Made by a program: the position numbers and the translations under genes. The notes beneath the pieces were generated by a model that saw only the letters and a list, made by a program, of their open reading frames with translations, was not told where the DNA came from and did no database searches. From Acidimicrobiaceae bacterium (GTDB lineage Bacteria > Actinomycetota > Acidimicrobiia > Acidimicrobiales > RAAP-2), in assembly GCA_003132165.1 (NCBI GenBank), contig PKWW01000051.1, positions 25,258-89,257 on the forward strand: DNA of 64,000 bases. Direction: 5' to 3'. Shown here piece by piece: positions 34,576 through 43,468 of the stretch; the first letter of the stretch is position 1, and every line of letters starts with the position of its first letter.

Positions 34576-35697
34576 ATGACCGATAACCCAATGGGCGGAA
34601 TGTTCGGGGACATCTTCAATCTCCTCGGCCAGCAGGGACCCGACGCGTGGTTCCAGACCGCGACGCAACTAGCTCTCAATATCGCCCGGGGCGAGGATGG
34701 TGACCCCAATCCGCTCCCGGTCGAGCGCCAGCGTCTGGAAGAACTCGCACCGTTGGTGAGCCGGCACGTCGACGCCCTGTTGGGCGTCTCGATCGAGTCC
34801 GAGCTCACCGCGGTCAACCGGTCGGCCCTGACGATGGCAGCGCTCAACCAGTGGAAGCCTCTGATCGAACCCATGATCGCGAGTCCCGTAGCCAAGAGCG
34901 ACGACCTCGACGTGAGTTCGAACCCCATGATGGCCCAATTGGTGTCGACCCTCGGTCCGCTGTTCACGGGCTTTCAAATGGGCTCGGTCGCCGGACACTT
35001 CTCCGAGCGCGCGTGGTCGCTCGCGGTCCTTCCACTGCCTCGGCTCGACGACCAGCGCCTGCTCGTCGTCAACAACTTGGCGAACTTCGCCGAAGCCTGG
35101 TCGCTCGAGCGCGACGAGGTCTACGTCTTCGCACTGGCCCAGGAGTTCGTGGCGTCGCTCGTGCTCACCCAACCCGGCACCGGCGATGCGTTGCGAGCGC
35201 TACTGATCGATGCGGTGCGCGAGGCGACAGCGGCCCAGAGCGACCTGATGGGCCGACTGCAGTCGATGATCAACCCCGAGGACCTGACGTCGCTCATGAG
35301 CAATCCCGAATCGCTACTCGACGGCATCGAGATGCCCGACGAGACCGACGCCACACGCGCCATCAACGCCGCCGCGAGCGTGCTGGGCGCGTTCTTCGAC
35401 AAAGCCGCGACTGATATCACTGAAGCGATCCTCGGTCCGCGCCCGGCCTTGGTCGAGGCGTACCGACGCCACCGTCGAAGCGATGCGCGCGGCGAGGACG
35501 CGGCGGCGGCTCTCTTCGGGATCTCCACTCAGGGCGACCACCACGACGAGGCTCGCGAGTTCGTCGCGGTATTGGCGCAGGCGCACGGACTGGGAGTCTT
35601 TGATGCGCTCCTGCGAGTCGACGGCCTGCCGAGCGTCGGCGAAGTGGCGAACCCCGAAGCCTGGTATCAGCGAGTCACGAACTCGCCGCTGGCTTAA
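34576..35697 (+). CDS. DUF2342 (zincin-like) protein without the HExxH motif
   Basis: 373 aa. Resembles the actinobacterial DUF2342 / 'F420 biosynthesis-associated' zinc-metalloprotease family: MGSVAGHFSERAW, LLVVNNLANFAEAWSLERDEVYVFALAQE and a C-terminal VEAYRRHRRSDARGEDAAAALFG. At the place of the family's HExxH it has QEFVA (189-193), so zinc cannot be bound in the usual way. Cytosolic, no signal peptide. Start appears leaderless. Confidence 0.75.
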   Translation: MTDNPMGGMFGDIFNLLGQQGPDAWFQTATQLALNIARGEDGDPNPLPVERQRLEELAPLVSRHVDALLGVSIESELTAVNRSALTMAALNQWKPLIEPMIASPVAKSDDLDVSSNPMMAQLVSTLGPLFTGFQMGSVAGHFSERAWSLAVLPLPRLDDQRLLVVNNLANFAEAWSLERDEVYVFALAQEFVASLVLTQPGTGDALRALLIDAVREATAAQSDLMGRLQSMINPEDLTSLMSNPESLLDGIEMPDETDATRAINAAASVLGAFFDKAATDITEAILGPRPALVEAYRRHRRSDARGEDAAAALFGISTQGDHHDEAREFVAVLAQAHGLGVFDALLRVDGLPSVGEVANPEAWYQRVTNSPLA

Positions 35698-35972
35698 GAC
35701 TCTTCGTCGTAGCCGAGGTTCCACTCGACGAGCAGGTTCTCGCGCTCGGCGTCGCGGTTGACGCGCTCGCGATTACGGCGGAACTGGGGGTCGTGGGGTG
35801 GCAAGAACCGCAGGCGCGCGTCGATGCGGTCGACGAAAGCCTGGATCTGCTCCTCGTCACCGAAGACCATGCGGCACTCCCAGTGCGGAGCGACCGGACC
35901 AAGGTAGATCACCTGGACGTGACCGACTGGATCGATGACCTCGGTGGATTCTGTGGTCGGAACCTGGCTCAC
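35694..35972 (-). CDS. Small conserved-looking protein of unknown function
   Basis: 92 aa, GTG start with AAGGAG five bases upstream. Not recognised. Contains a possible beta-alpha unit (VQVIYLGPVAPHWECRMVFGDEEQIQAFVDRIDARLRFL) and a very charged C-terminal half (RRNRERVNRDAERENLLVEW). Its stop shares TTAA with the DUF2342 gene. An 8-bp hairpin lies in its leader next to the SD. Confidence 0.6.
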   Translation of the reverse strand: MSQVPTTESTEVIDPVGHVQVIYLGPVAPHWECRMVFGDEEQIQAFVDRIDARLRFLPPHDPQFRRNRERVNRDAERENLLVEWNLGYDEES

Positions 35973-35982
35973 GGCACTCCTT

Positions 35983-36019
35983 CAACTACATCAAAACTGA
36001 TGAACATCCATTGTAGTTG
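35983..36019 (-). promoter_or_regulatory. 8-bp inverted repeat adjoining the SD of the 92-aa gene
   Basis: CAACTACA (35983-35990) and TGTAGTTG (36012-36019), spacer 21. In minus-strand RNA the second arm is followed at once by AAGGAG, so pairing could limit ribosome access; it also lies between two divergent genes and could be an operator. Confidence 0.45.
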
Positions 36020-36104
36020 TTCGACCCGCGGCGCTTTTCCGGGAATATAGGCAACTTACGGAGATTTCGAGCCCCGCACGGGCTACTCACTATCCTCAGA
36101 GGCT

Positions 36105-36923
36105 GTGTTCGAGTGCGTTATCAATATCTCCGAGGGCCGTGATCTCGAGGCGCTCGCTGCCCTCTCCAGAGCTGCCGGCGCGTCACTTCGCGACCGTCAC
36201 GCCGATCCCTACCACCACCGTTCGGTCTTCACCTTGGTTAATGACCCCAACGCGCTCACGAGAGACGTGAAGGACCTGCTCATCAAGGCCTTCGAGATAC
36301 TCGACCTGTCGGACCACGAGGGCGTCCATCCCCGGTTCGGCGTCGTGGACGTCGTGCCCTTCGTGGCACTCGCGCCCGATGACCCTGACGACGCGCGGCG
36401 CATGCGCGACGACACCGCGCGCTGGATCAGTGGGGCCTTTGCCGTGCCGACGTTCCTCTACGGGCGTCTCTCGAACGGGACGACGCGAACGCTGCCCGAA
36501 CTACGCAAGGGCGCGTTCTCTACGCTCGCTCCCGACTTCGGTCCCCCGACACCGTCATCCACGCTCGGAGCGGTCGCAGTGGGTGAACGGGGCGTGCTCG
36601 TGGCGTGGAACATCTGGCTCGGAAACACGACAATCGAAAGAGCCAGGGAATTAGCACGGATCGTGCGGTCATCGTCAGTGCGCTCGCTGGCCTTCGAGGT
36701 CGGTGACCAGGTACAGGTCAGTTGCAACCTGATCGATATCGCGACGACGCGGCCCTCGCATGTCTACGACCGGGTACGAGCCGCCTTGGCGCCTGGTGAA
36801 GTGATTGACGGCGTGGAATTGGTCGGACTTATCCCGAGATCCCTGCTGGAGGCGGAGGACCCGACCCGCTGGGGGCAACTGGGCCTCGGCCCCGACCTCA
36901 CCATCGAGGCCCGGACCGGCTGA
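36105..36923 (+). CDS. Glutamate formimidoyltransferase-like protein (FTCD N-domain)
   Basis: 272 aa, matching the bifunctional FTCD formiminotransferase domain alone: FECVINISEGRDLEALAAL, HADPYHHRSVFTLVND, HEGVHPRFGVVDVVPFVAL, TFLYGRLSNGTTRTLPELRKG. In histidine degradation the enzyme transfers formimino from formiminoglutamate to tetrahydrofolate; no other hut gene is here, so the substrate is inferred. GTG start; no proper SD, TATCCT nine bases upstream fits a leaderless transcript. Confidence 0.85.
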   Translation: MFECVINISEGRDLEALAALSRAAGASLRDRHADPYHHRSVFTLVNDPNALTRDVKDLLIKAFEILDLSDHEGVHPRFGVVDVVPFVALAPDDPDDARRMRDDTARWISGAFAVPTFLYGRLSNGTTRTLPELRKGAFSTLAPDFGPPTPSSTLGAVAVGERGVLVAWNIWLGNTTIERARELARIVRSSSVRSLAFEVGDQVQVSCNLIDIATTRPSHVYDRVRAALAPGEVIDGVELVGLIPRSLLEAEDPTRWGQLGLGPDLTIEARTG

Positions 36924-36924
36924 A

Positions 36925-37200
36925 TCAACCAGCCTGGGAGCGGCGCTCGATAGCACGCGCACGACGCAGACGGCGGCGTTCACGCTCGCTCATCCCGCCC
37001 CAAATACCGAACTTCTCACCATTGTCGAGGGCGAATTCGAGGCAGTCGTTACGCACGACACATCCCCGGCAGACTTCCTTGGCTTCACGAGTGGAGGCGC
37101 CGCGCTCGGGGAAGAAGAGGTCGGGGTCAACGCCCATGCAATTCGAGCGAGCCTGCCATCCGCGATCTTCCATGCCGCTCATCAAGTCAATGATTTCCAT
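36925..37200 (-). CDS. WhiB-family iron-sulfur transcriptional regulator
   Basis: 91 aa. Cluster ligands Cys21, Cys44, Cys47, Cys53, the GIWGG turn (65-69) and a basic C-terminal tail (SERERRRLRRARAIERR) for DNA binding. GGGGAGG eight bases before ATG 37200. Wbl proteins bind sigma factor and sense redox or NO. General Wbl type, closest in form to WhiB1/WhiB2; subtype not decided. Confidence 0.95.
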   Translation of the reverse strand: MEIIDLMSGMEDRGWQARSNCMGVDPDLFFPERGASTREAKEVCRGCVVRNDCLEFALDNGEKFGIWGGMSERERRRLRRARAIERRSQAG

Positions 37201-37237
37201 GTTGTATTCCTCCCCGCCAATGGCTCCGCACCATTGA

Positions 37238-37284
37238 TGTAATTACAACGGTGTCATTGTGGCGGGGTTTGGCCGCAATTGCAA
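37238..37284 (-). promoter_or_regulatory. whiB promoter and operator-like palindrome
   Basis: Minus strand -35 TTGCAA (37284-37279), 17-base spacer, -10 CACAAT (37261-37256), then the perfect palindrome TGTAATTACA (37238-37247) just downstream of the expected start. Further upstream, CCTG-TTCCAT-CAGG then TATTTTAT (37297-37317 region) may terminate the VWA gene. Confidence 0.45.
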
Positions 37285-37329
37285 ATTGAATTTATAAAAT
37301 ACCTGATGGAACAGGAATTAGTAATTGAC

Positions 37330-39324
37330 TCAACCGGCCCGACGGCTGCGAACGAAATCGTCCAGCGCGTAGACGCCCAGTTCGTCGATCGACGTGTAGA
37401 ACGTCCTTCCCCCGTTGACGCGGCTGATCTGCTCGACGAACGGGAACTGGCTGCGTTCGATATCGAGGGCGAAGGTGTTGATGGTGATCCCGGCCTTCGT
37501 GCAGCGCAGGACCTCGACCATCGTGCGTTCCAGGGTCTCGTGCACCGGTGGCCAGCTAAAGAACGGTTCGCCGTTGTCCATCAGGTGCGCCGTTGGTTCC
37601 CCGTCGGTCACGACCACGATCTGGCGCTCCCCACGCTCGGCGCGCATCAGGTGACGGCTGAGCGCAAGGGCGTGCTGGAGGTTGGTGCCGTAGGCGTAAT
37701 CGATGGTCAGTGCCGGTATGTCCTCGATCCGAAGCTCCTGGGCGGTTTCGCCGAAGCCGACAATCGCCACGAAGTCGCGCGGGAACTTGGAGCGGATGAG
37801 TGACGTGAGCGCCAGCACCATCTTCTTCGCGGGCACCAGGTTGCCGCGCATGGCCATCGAGAGCGACAGGTCGATGGCGAACACCGTCGCCGAACGGCGC
37901 GTCGACTCGTACTCCTCGACCTCGAAATCGTCGGGGTGCAGTCGCACCGGCGTGCCGGGCCCTTGACGGAAGATGGCGTTGCGTAACGTCTGGGGTAGGT
38001 GCAGCGCGAACGGCTCGCCCGGTTCCCAGGGTTTGGAACTCTCCTCGCGGTCACCCCCGCGTGACACCGTCGACTCGCGGTGGGCGCCAAGCGTCGGCGA
38101 ATCGCGCAGTTGGGCGAAGAGGTCCTTCAACGCCTGCTGACCGATCTGGCGGATGCCCTTGGGACTCAGCGTGAGCTGGCCGCCATTGCGGTCGACGAAG
38201 CCCTTGTCCTTCAAGCCCTTCAGGGCCTTCTGCAGCCGAGCGACGTGGCGGGCCGCATCGTCGCCCAAATTACGCCGCAGCGCCTCCACGTCCACCTCGG
38301 GGAGCCCCTGAGCGGCGTTGGCGCGCCCGAGGTAGTCCTCGAGACCCTTCAGTTCGCCGAGCTGCTCGGCGACCGACGTCGCATCGGCGAACGGGGACCC
38401 ACTCTGGCCGCGCATGCGGTGCGCGCGGTTCCAGTCGATGTCGGGAGTGGCTTGGCGCAGGTTGGAGACCAGGCGGTTCATGGAGAAGTTCAACTCCATG
38501 TTCTCCATCATCTGGGCGAACATCGAGCGCAATTCGCCCTGCTGCTCAGCCGACAGCGAGTTGAACATCGCCTCGGCGGCGGCGGCGCGCTCGGCCATGG
38601 CGCGCACGACGTCCTCGAGGTTCTCGGCACCGGGGAAGAAGTCCCCGAACTTCTCCATGAAGTCGTCGAACGTCGGGTCCAGCTCTTCACCGCGGCGGTC
38701 CTGTTCGATCATGGTCGACAGCGCATCCATCATGTCGCGCATGCGCGCCAGCTCCTCGGGGTCGGGCTTGCCGAGGAACTCCTTGCTCTGTTCGAAGTAG
38801 GTGTTCAGCACGTCCTGTTGGAGTTCGGCCATCAACTGCTCAAACTCCTCGCGCGCTTCGGAGGAGACGAACTCGTAGTTGTTGTAGCTGGCGAGCCGCT
38901 CGGAGAGCTTCTCGCTCATGAGGTCGCGCTGCATGTTCTTCTGCTCGACGAGGTCGCGGGTCACTTCCTTTCGACGTTCGTCGTCGGAGGCTTGCGCCTC
39001 GTTCATCAGCTCCTCAAGCTCGTTGCCCTCCATCGCCTCAATGTCCTCCAACCAGTCGCGGTAGCGCTGCATCTCGCCGTCGGGGTCCGCCTGCTGCTCG
39101 AGTTCACGGCGCTTGGCGCGCGTGCGCTCCAGCAGTTCACGCAGCCCCTCGACGCGCTCGCCGTCGTCGTTCGTGAAACCCTCGCGCAAGAGTCGGTCCA
39201 TCGCCTCTTCGAGGTCGCCGCTTTCCATGAAATCGTCGGCGAGCAGACGAAGCATCTCCTCGGCGTCGAGGTCGTTGAAGTCGTCGTCATCTCCGAAGCG
39301 ACGAAAGCCGTAGCGAACGGGCAC
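37330..39324 (-). CDS. VWA-domain protein paired with a MoxR/ChlI-type ATPase
   Basis: 664 aa. N-terminal two-thirds is long, charged, helical (residues about 15-400, Glu/Arg/Met-rich). C-terminal von Willebrand A domain with MIDAS FAIDLSLSMAMRGN (Asp-x-Ser-x-Ser), and VVVTDGEPTAHL. Starts with GTG overlapping the TAG of the upstream ATPase gene by one base, i.e. coupled. MoxR/VWA pairs act as metal-insertion or complex-remodelling machines; the client is unknown here. Confidence 0.9.
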   Translation of the reverse strand: MPVRYGFRRFGDDDDFNDLDAEEMLRLLADDFMESGDLEEAMDRLLREGFTNDDGERVEGLRELLERTRAKRRELEQQADPDGEMQRYRDWLEDIEAMEGNELEELMNEAQASDDERRKEVTRDLVEQKNMQRDLMSEKLSERLASYNNYEFVSSEAREEFEQLMAELQQDVLNTYFEQSKEFLGKPDPEELARMRDMMDALSTMIEQDRRGEELDPTFDDFMEKFGDFFPGAENLEDVVRAMAERAAAAEAMFNSLSAEQQGELRSMFAQMMENMELNFSMNRLVSNLRQATPDIDWNRAHRMRGQSGSPFADATSVAEQLGELKGLEDYLGRANAAQGLPEVDVEALRRNLGDDAARHVARLQKALKGLKDKGFVDRNGGQLTLSPKGIRQIGQQALKDLFAQLRDSPTLGAHRESTVSRGGDREESSKPWEPGEPFALHLPQTLRNAIFRQGPGTPVRLHPDDFEVEEYESTRRSATVFAIDLSLSMAMRGNLVPAKKMVLALTSLIRSKFPRDFVAIVGFGETAQELRIEDIPALTIDYAYGTNLQHALALSRHLMRAERGERQIVVVTDGEPTAHLMDNGEPFFSWPPVHETLERTMVEVLRCTKAGITINTFALDIERSQFPFVEQISRVNGGRTFYTSIDELGVYALDDFVRSRRAG

Positions 39325-40748
39325 TATCGGTTCCTGGAGCGGTAGAGCGCCCGGGCTCCGGAGGCGTCCTTCGCGAGGCGCTTGGTGAGGTAGAGACCCT
39401 CGAGGATGAACTCGGCCGCAGCGGCCAGTTCGCCCGGCGTCGCCTCGGGACCGGCCACCCGACGAACGGGTCCGTCGAGGGCCGGCATCGCCGCGAGCAC
39501 CTCAATGTAGTTCTTGTCGGGCAGATCGTCGCCGGTGTGCACGAGCGCCTCGGAGCTGAACGCCTCGATGATCTGGGGTGCCTCTTCCAACAGGACGTAC
39601 TCAGCGAAGCACTGGCGCACGGCGAGCGACACGAGCGCCGCGATCACCTGGTCCGAGTCGCTGTTGTCCATCGTGTCGAACTCGATCTTGCCCTGGGTCG
39701 ATTGGACCATCGCGCTCAGATCGCTGATGCGCGGCACGACCGACGCGTCACGGGTTCGCAGCGTGCGGCGCAGCGCCGAAGCGACGACGGTCTCGTAGTT
39801 CGCAATCGAGAGACGCACCGAGACGCCCGAGCTTTGAGAGATCACGTGGCTCTTTCGAGCGACGTGGCTGACCCGCGCAACGATGTCGTCAATGAACCAG
39901 GGAACGATGATGGGCACCGGCGCGGTCGGAAGTTTCGCCTCCTGGTGGACGATATCGATCTCGGTCGAGATCTCGTAGGGGTAATGCGTACGGATCTGGG
40001 ATCCGAAGCGGTCCTTTAACGGCGTGATCAGTCGGCCACGATTCGTGTAGTCCTCGGGGTTCGCCGTCGCGACCACGAGGACGTCGAGCTCGAGGCGCAC
40101 GAGGTGCCCCCGGATCTGCACGTCGCGCTCCTCGAGCACGTTGAGCAGGCCGACTTGGATTCGCTCCGAGAGGTCGGGCAACTCGTTCATGGCGAAGATC
40201 CCGCGATTGGACTTGGGCACGAGACCGTAGGAGAGGGCGCGAGGGTCGTCGAGGAAGAGACCGCCGGCGACCTTGATGGGGTCCACCTCACCGATGAGGT
40301 CGGCCATCGAAGTGTCGGGCGAGGCCAATTTCTCCGCGAACCGTCGCGAGCGGTGCACCCAGGCGATTGGCATCTCGTCACCCTTCTCGGCGAGCAGGTC
40401 GAGTGCGTACGCTGAAATCGGCGCGTAGGGGTCGTCGCGCACCTCGGAGCCTTCGACAATGGGCAGCCACTCGTCGAGCAGTTCGACGAGTGAGCGAATC
40501 ATGCGGGTCTTGGCCTGACCACGCTCGCCGAGCAGGATGATGTCGTGACCCGCGAGCAGCGCGGTCTCCAACTGGGGCAGCACCGTGTCCTCGTAACCGA
40601 GCACCGCCGAGGTGAGTGGACGTCCCTCGCTAATTCGTCGCTCGAGATTGGCACGGATTTCCTCACGAACGGACTTGGATACGTAGCCGGAAATTCGTAG
40701 GGCGCCGAGTGTGGTCGCCAGTTCAGGGGGGGCAATTTGAGTACTCAT
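39324..40748 (-). CDS. AAA+ ATPase, magnesium-chelatase ChlI/MoxR type
   Basis: 474 aa. Walker A region IILLGERGQAKTRMIRSL (GERGQAKT), Walker B-type LFLDDPRA replaced region with GIFAMNELPDLSERIQVGLLNVLEERDVQIRGH, sensor 1 VVATANPEDYTNRGRLITPLKDRFGSQI. Drives the VWA partner encoded downstream. No SD: the ATG is preceded by TAACGT six bases away, so it is probably leaderless. Confidence 0.9.
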   Translation of the reverse strand: MSTQIAPPELATTLGALRISGYVSKSVREEIRANLERRISEGRPLTSAVLGYEDTVLPQLETALLAGHDIILLGERGQAKTRMIRSLVELLDEWLPIVEGSEVRDDPYAPISAYALDLLAEKGDEMPIAWVHRSRRFAEKLASPDTSMADLIGEVDPIKVAGGLFLDDPRALSYGLVPKSNRGIFAMNELPDLSERIQVGLLNVLEERDVQIRGHLVRLELDVLVVATANPEDYTNRGRLITPLKDRFGSQIRTHYPYEISTEIDIVHQEAKLPTAPVPIIVPWFIDDIVARVSHVARKSHVISQSSGVSVRLSIANYETVVASALRRTLRTRDASVVPRISDLSAMVQSTQGKIEFDTMDNSDSDQVIAALVSLAVRQCFAEYVLLEEAPQIIEAFSSEALVHTGDDLPDKNYIEVLAAMPALDGPVRRVAGPEATPGELAAAAEFILEGLYLTKRLAKDASGARALYRSRNR

Positions 40749-40802
40749 ATATATACGTTATGCGCCGCGGGGCCGAGTGGTCTACCCGATTTCTGGGACT
40801 AT

Positions 40803-41897
40803 TTAGCCGGCGCTGGTCGTCGTGGATGAAATCGTCGACGTCGTGGTGGTCGAGGTCGCCACGGTTGACGTCGTCGTACCGGTCGTTCCGCGACACCCGC
40901 TCCCGGTGCGGACAAGTCGCGGGGTGGGCCCGGTCGCAGCGCGCGTCGTCCAGCTACATGTCCACGAATTTGGCTCGGCCATCGCGACGAAGAAATCCCG
41001 CTGCCAACCTGTCTCGTAGATCGAAGCATCGTGCTGGCTGCCGCTCAACTGGACCGCGAGAACGCCCGGTGCGTGCAGCGGCGCCGTCGCAGCCCCGAGG
41101 ATCGGCCAGAACGGGTTGATGTCGAGTTCCATTCCCTCCACGACACCGGTGTCGACCAATGCCTGGGCCACCTGGGCGACTTCTATGTGATCCATTGTCG
41201 CGACGAAGATCAGGTTTCCCTGTGCGTCCATGCCCAGTCCGGTGCGAGGCGTCAGAGGGTTGTGGTTGAGCGGTGATCCCCACCCCTCCCAGTTCGCCGC
41301 GGTCGCCGCCGGATTGGTCTTCGAGTGCTCGACCAGCGGACCCAGATTCTGCCGGTACGTGACCGCGTCGAAACCCTTGGCGGGAAAGGTCGGATTACCC
41401 CACACGCCCATGCTCCAGTGGCCGTGGGCGTTGATGGCGACGGTCATATCGCCCTTCACCAACGGATCGAGGGTGACCCCGTCGACGACCGCTCCTCCGG
41501 CCTTGGCCGCCTTCTTGAAGCCGCCGTTGAACACCGCGACGACGCCGGCGAGACCCTCGGAGGTCCAATCAATCGAAGAACGAGCGATGGCGGGGACCTT
41601 CGCGGCGCCCGTGGGGGGATCGATCGAGCCCACGTGCCAATCGAGCAACGTGGTGCGCGCACGGAGACGGAGTACGCGAAACACCGTCGTGCCAACGACC
41701 TCGTTGCGGTAGTCGACCATGACACCGCGCCCTGACCTACTCGCGACGGTCCAGCCCGCCTGCGCGCGTTCGTAGGGGATGGTCGTCGTAGTGGCCGACG
41801 TTGTTGTGGCCGAATCGTGCGAGAACGCCGCGATGGAGCCGAAGCCCGCAATGAACAACAGGGCAGCAACTGGAATCGCGAAATGCCGGCTCATCAC
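40803..41897 (-). CDS. Phosphodiester-glycosidase-like (NAGPA/DUF2233) secreted protein
   Basis: 364 aa. Signal or anchor at the N-terminus (HFAIPVAALLFIAGFGSIAAF). Core resembles NAGPA domains: GVVAVFNGGFKKAAKAGG, PRTGLGMDAQGNLIFVATM, ALVDTGVVEGMELDINPFWP. C-terminal 35 residues are an almost pure Thr/Ser tail (from about 335), likely wall-spanning or glycosylated. Enzyme action on cell-envelope phosphodiester sugars is inferred. Not operonic with neighbours by function. Confidence 0.75.
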   Translation of the reverse strand: MMSRHFAIPVAALLFIAGFGSIAAFSHDSATTTSATTTTIPYERAQAGWTVASRSGRGVMVDYRNEVVGTTVFRVLRLRARTTLLDWHVGSIDPPTGAAKVPAIARSSIDWTSEGLAGVVAVFNGGFKKAAKAGGAVVDGVTLDPLVKGDMTVAINAHGHWSMGVWGNPTFPAKGFDAVTYRQNLGPLVEHSKTNPAATAANWEGWGSPLNHNPLTPRTGLGMDAQGNLIFVATMDHIEVAQVAQALVDTGVVEGMELDINPFWPILGAATAPLHAPGVLAVQLSGSQHDASIYETGWQRDFFVAMAEPNSWTCSWTTRAATGPTPRLVRTGSGCRGTTGTTTSTVATSTTTTSTISSTTTSAG

Positions 41898-41929
41898 GAC
41901 CGTCTTAACACTGCGCGCGTCACAACGGC

Positions 41930-43468
41930 CTAACGGTCAGTTGTGCGAACGCCACTTTCATTCTGTTCGTCAGGTTCTTCCACGATGAACTTCGGGACCT
42001 GGCTTGCTTCGAGTTCGGAGTGAAGATCGTCCACGTAGACCGGCGCCGGGGTCGCCACGTATTCGCCATCGGCAGAACGGGTCACCACGTTGGTGGTCTT
42101 GCGCTTGCCGCCACCCTTCACGGCCTGTAATTCCTTGCAGATCTTCCAGGTGATGGGGTACGCGACGAACGGCGAGATGATCACCAGAATTCGCATCGCC
42201 CACAGCACTTCGTTCAGCGGCAGGCGGAAGAAGTTGGCCATGACGTCGGTGGAACTGGCAATGAACAGCATCGAGACGAGCGCCAGCACCGCGACGCCGG
42301 CGGCCGTGCGCTTGGGCCGGTTACTCGGCCGGTCGAGCAGGTTGTGGCTCGCAAAGTCCTTGGTGAACCTACGTTCGAGCGCGGGCCACGCGAAGGCGAT
42401 GTTGAACAAGATGCCCGGCAGGATCACCGACGGCACCAATACCTCGAGCGGAATCGTATGGCCGAAGCTATGGAACGACCAGGACGGCCAGATGCGCAGC
42501 GCGCCGTCGAGGAAGCCCATGTACCAGTCCGGTTGCACCGCGTAAGAGATGCGCGAAGCCTCGTACGGACCGAACTGCCAGATGGGGTTGATCTGGGCGA
42601 ACGCGCCGAGCAATGCCGTGACGCCGGCGACGACGAACAAGAAGCCCGTGGTCTTGGCCATGAAGACCGGGAACATCGGGGTGCCCACGACGTTGTTCTC
42701 GGTACGACCCTTGCCCGGGAACTGCGTGTGCTTCTGGCGAACGAGGAGGAAGAGGTGCGCACCCACGAGGCCCAGGATCACCGCAGGGATCACCAGACAG
42801 TGCAGGATGAAGAATCGTGGAATGACGGCCGTACCGGGGAAGTTACCGCCGAAGACGAGAAAGCCCAAGTAGGAGCCAACGACCGGAATCGACAGGACGA
42901 TTGAGTAGGCGATGCGAATACCGGTGCCCGAGACGAGGTCATCGGGCAGCGAGTAACCGAGAAAACCGTTCACGATGCCGAGAATCAGCAACGTCGTGCC
43001 GATCGTCCAGTTCATCTCGCGCGGCTTGCGGAAGGCGCCGGTGAAGAAGATGCGCGCCATGTGCACGACGATGGCGCCGATGAAGATGTCACACGACCAG
43101 TGGTGCATCTGACGCATCAACAGGCCCGCGCGTACGGCGAACGAGAGGTTCACCGACGAGGCGAACGCCTCAGTGACGCGCTGACCGTCGAGCGGCAGAT
43201 AGCTGCCGTGGTAGGTCACGAGCGCGGTGCTCGGGATGTAATAGAGCGTGAGGAACACACCGGTGACGAGGAGGATCACGAACGAGTACAGCGCGATCTC
43301 GCCGAGCATGAACGACCAGTGGTCGGGGAAGATCTTGTCCATGAACGTGCGCCCGCCCTTGGCCACGCCCAGACGGTCGTCGAGCTCGTTCAGCGCATTG
43401 CCGACCTTGCCGTAAGGACCGAGGGCCTGGCTTTTCGCGCGTTTGGTGTTGACGACGTCGGAACTCAT
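41930..43468 (-). CDS. qcrB: Cytochrome bc1 complex cytochrome b subunit
   Basis: 512 aa from ATG 43468, which overlaps the Rieske TGA (ATGA); GGGAG upstream. Membrane cytochrome b: haem-binding His in helices around RQMHHWSCDIFIGAIVVHMARIF and FFILHCLVIPAVILGLVGAHLFLLVRQKHTQ, GTTLLILGIVNGFLGYSLPDDL, and the C-terminal extension typical of actinobacterial QcrB. Part of the QcrCAB-cytochrome oxidase supercomplex oxidising menaquinol. Confidence 0.96.
   Translation of the reverse strand: MSSDVVNTKRAKSQALGPYGKVGNALNELDDRLGVAKGGRTFMDKIFPDHWSFMLGEIALYSFVILLVTGVFLTLYYIPSTALVTYHGSYLPLDGQRVTEAFASSVNLSFAVRAGLLMRQMHHWSCDIFIGAIVVHMARIFFTGAFRKPREMNWTIGTTLLILGIVNGFLGYSLPDDLVSGTGIRIAYSIVLSIPVVGSYLGFLVFGGNFPGTAVIPRFFILHCLVIPAVILGLVGAHLFLLVRQKHTQFPGKGRTENNVVGTPMFPVFMAKTTGFLFVVAGVTALLGAFAQINPIWQFGPYEASRISYAVQPDWYMGFLDGALRIWPSWSFHSFGHTIPLEVLVPSVILPGILFNIAFAWPALERRFTKDFASHNLLDRPSNRPKRTAAGVAVLALVSMLFIASSTDVMANFFRLPLNEVLWAMRILVIISPFVAYPITWKICKELQAVKGGGKRKTTNVVTRSADGEYVATPAPVYVDDLHSELEASQVPKFIVEEPDEQNESGVRTTDR

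Noticed and set aside
38080..39345. Long plus-strand open frame (421 codons) opposite the VWA gene
   Set aside because: Mirror of the charged, GC-rich VWA coding sequence; no SD or recognisable domain, and the minus-strand protein has clear motifs.
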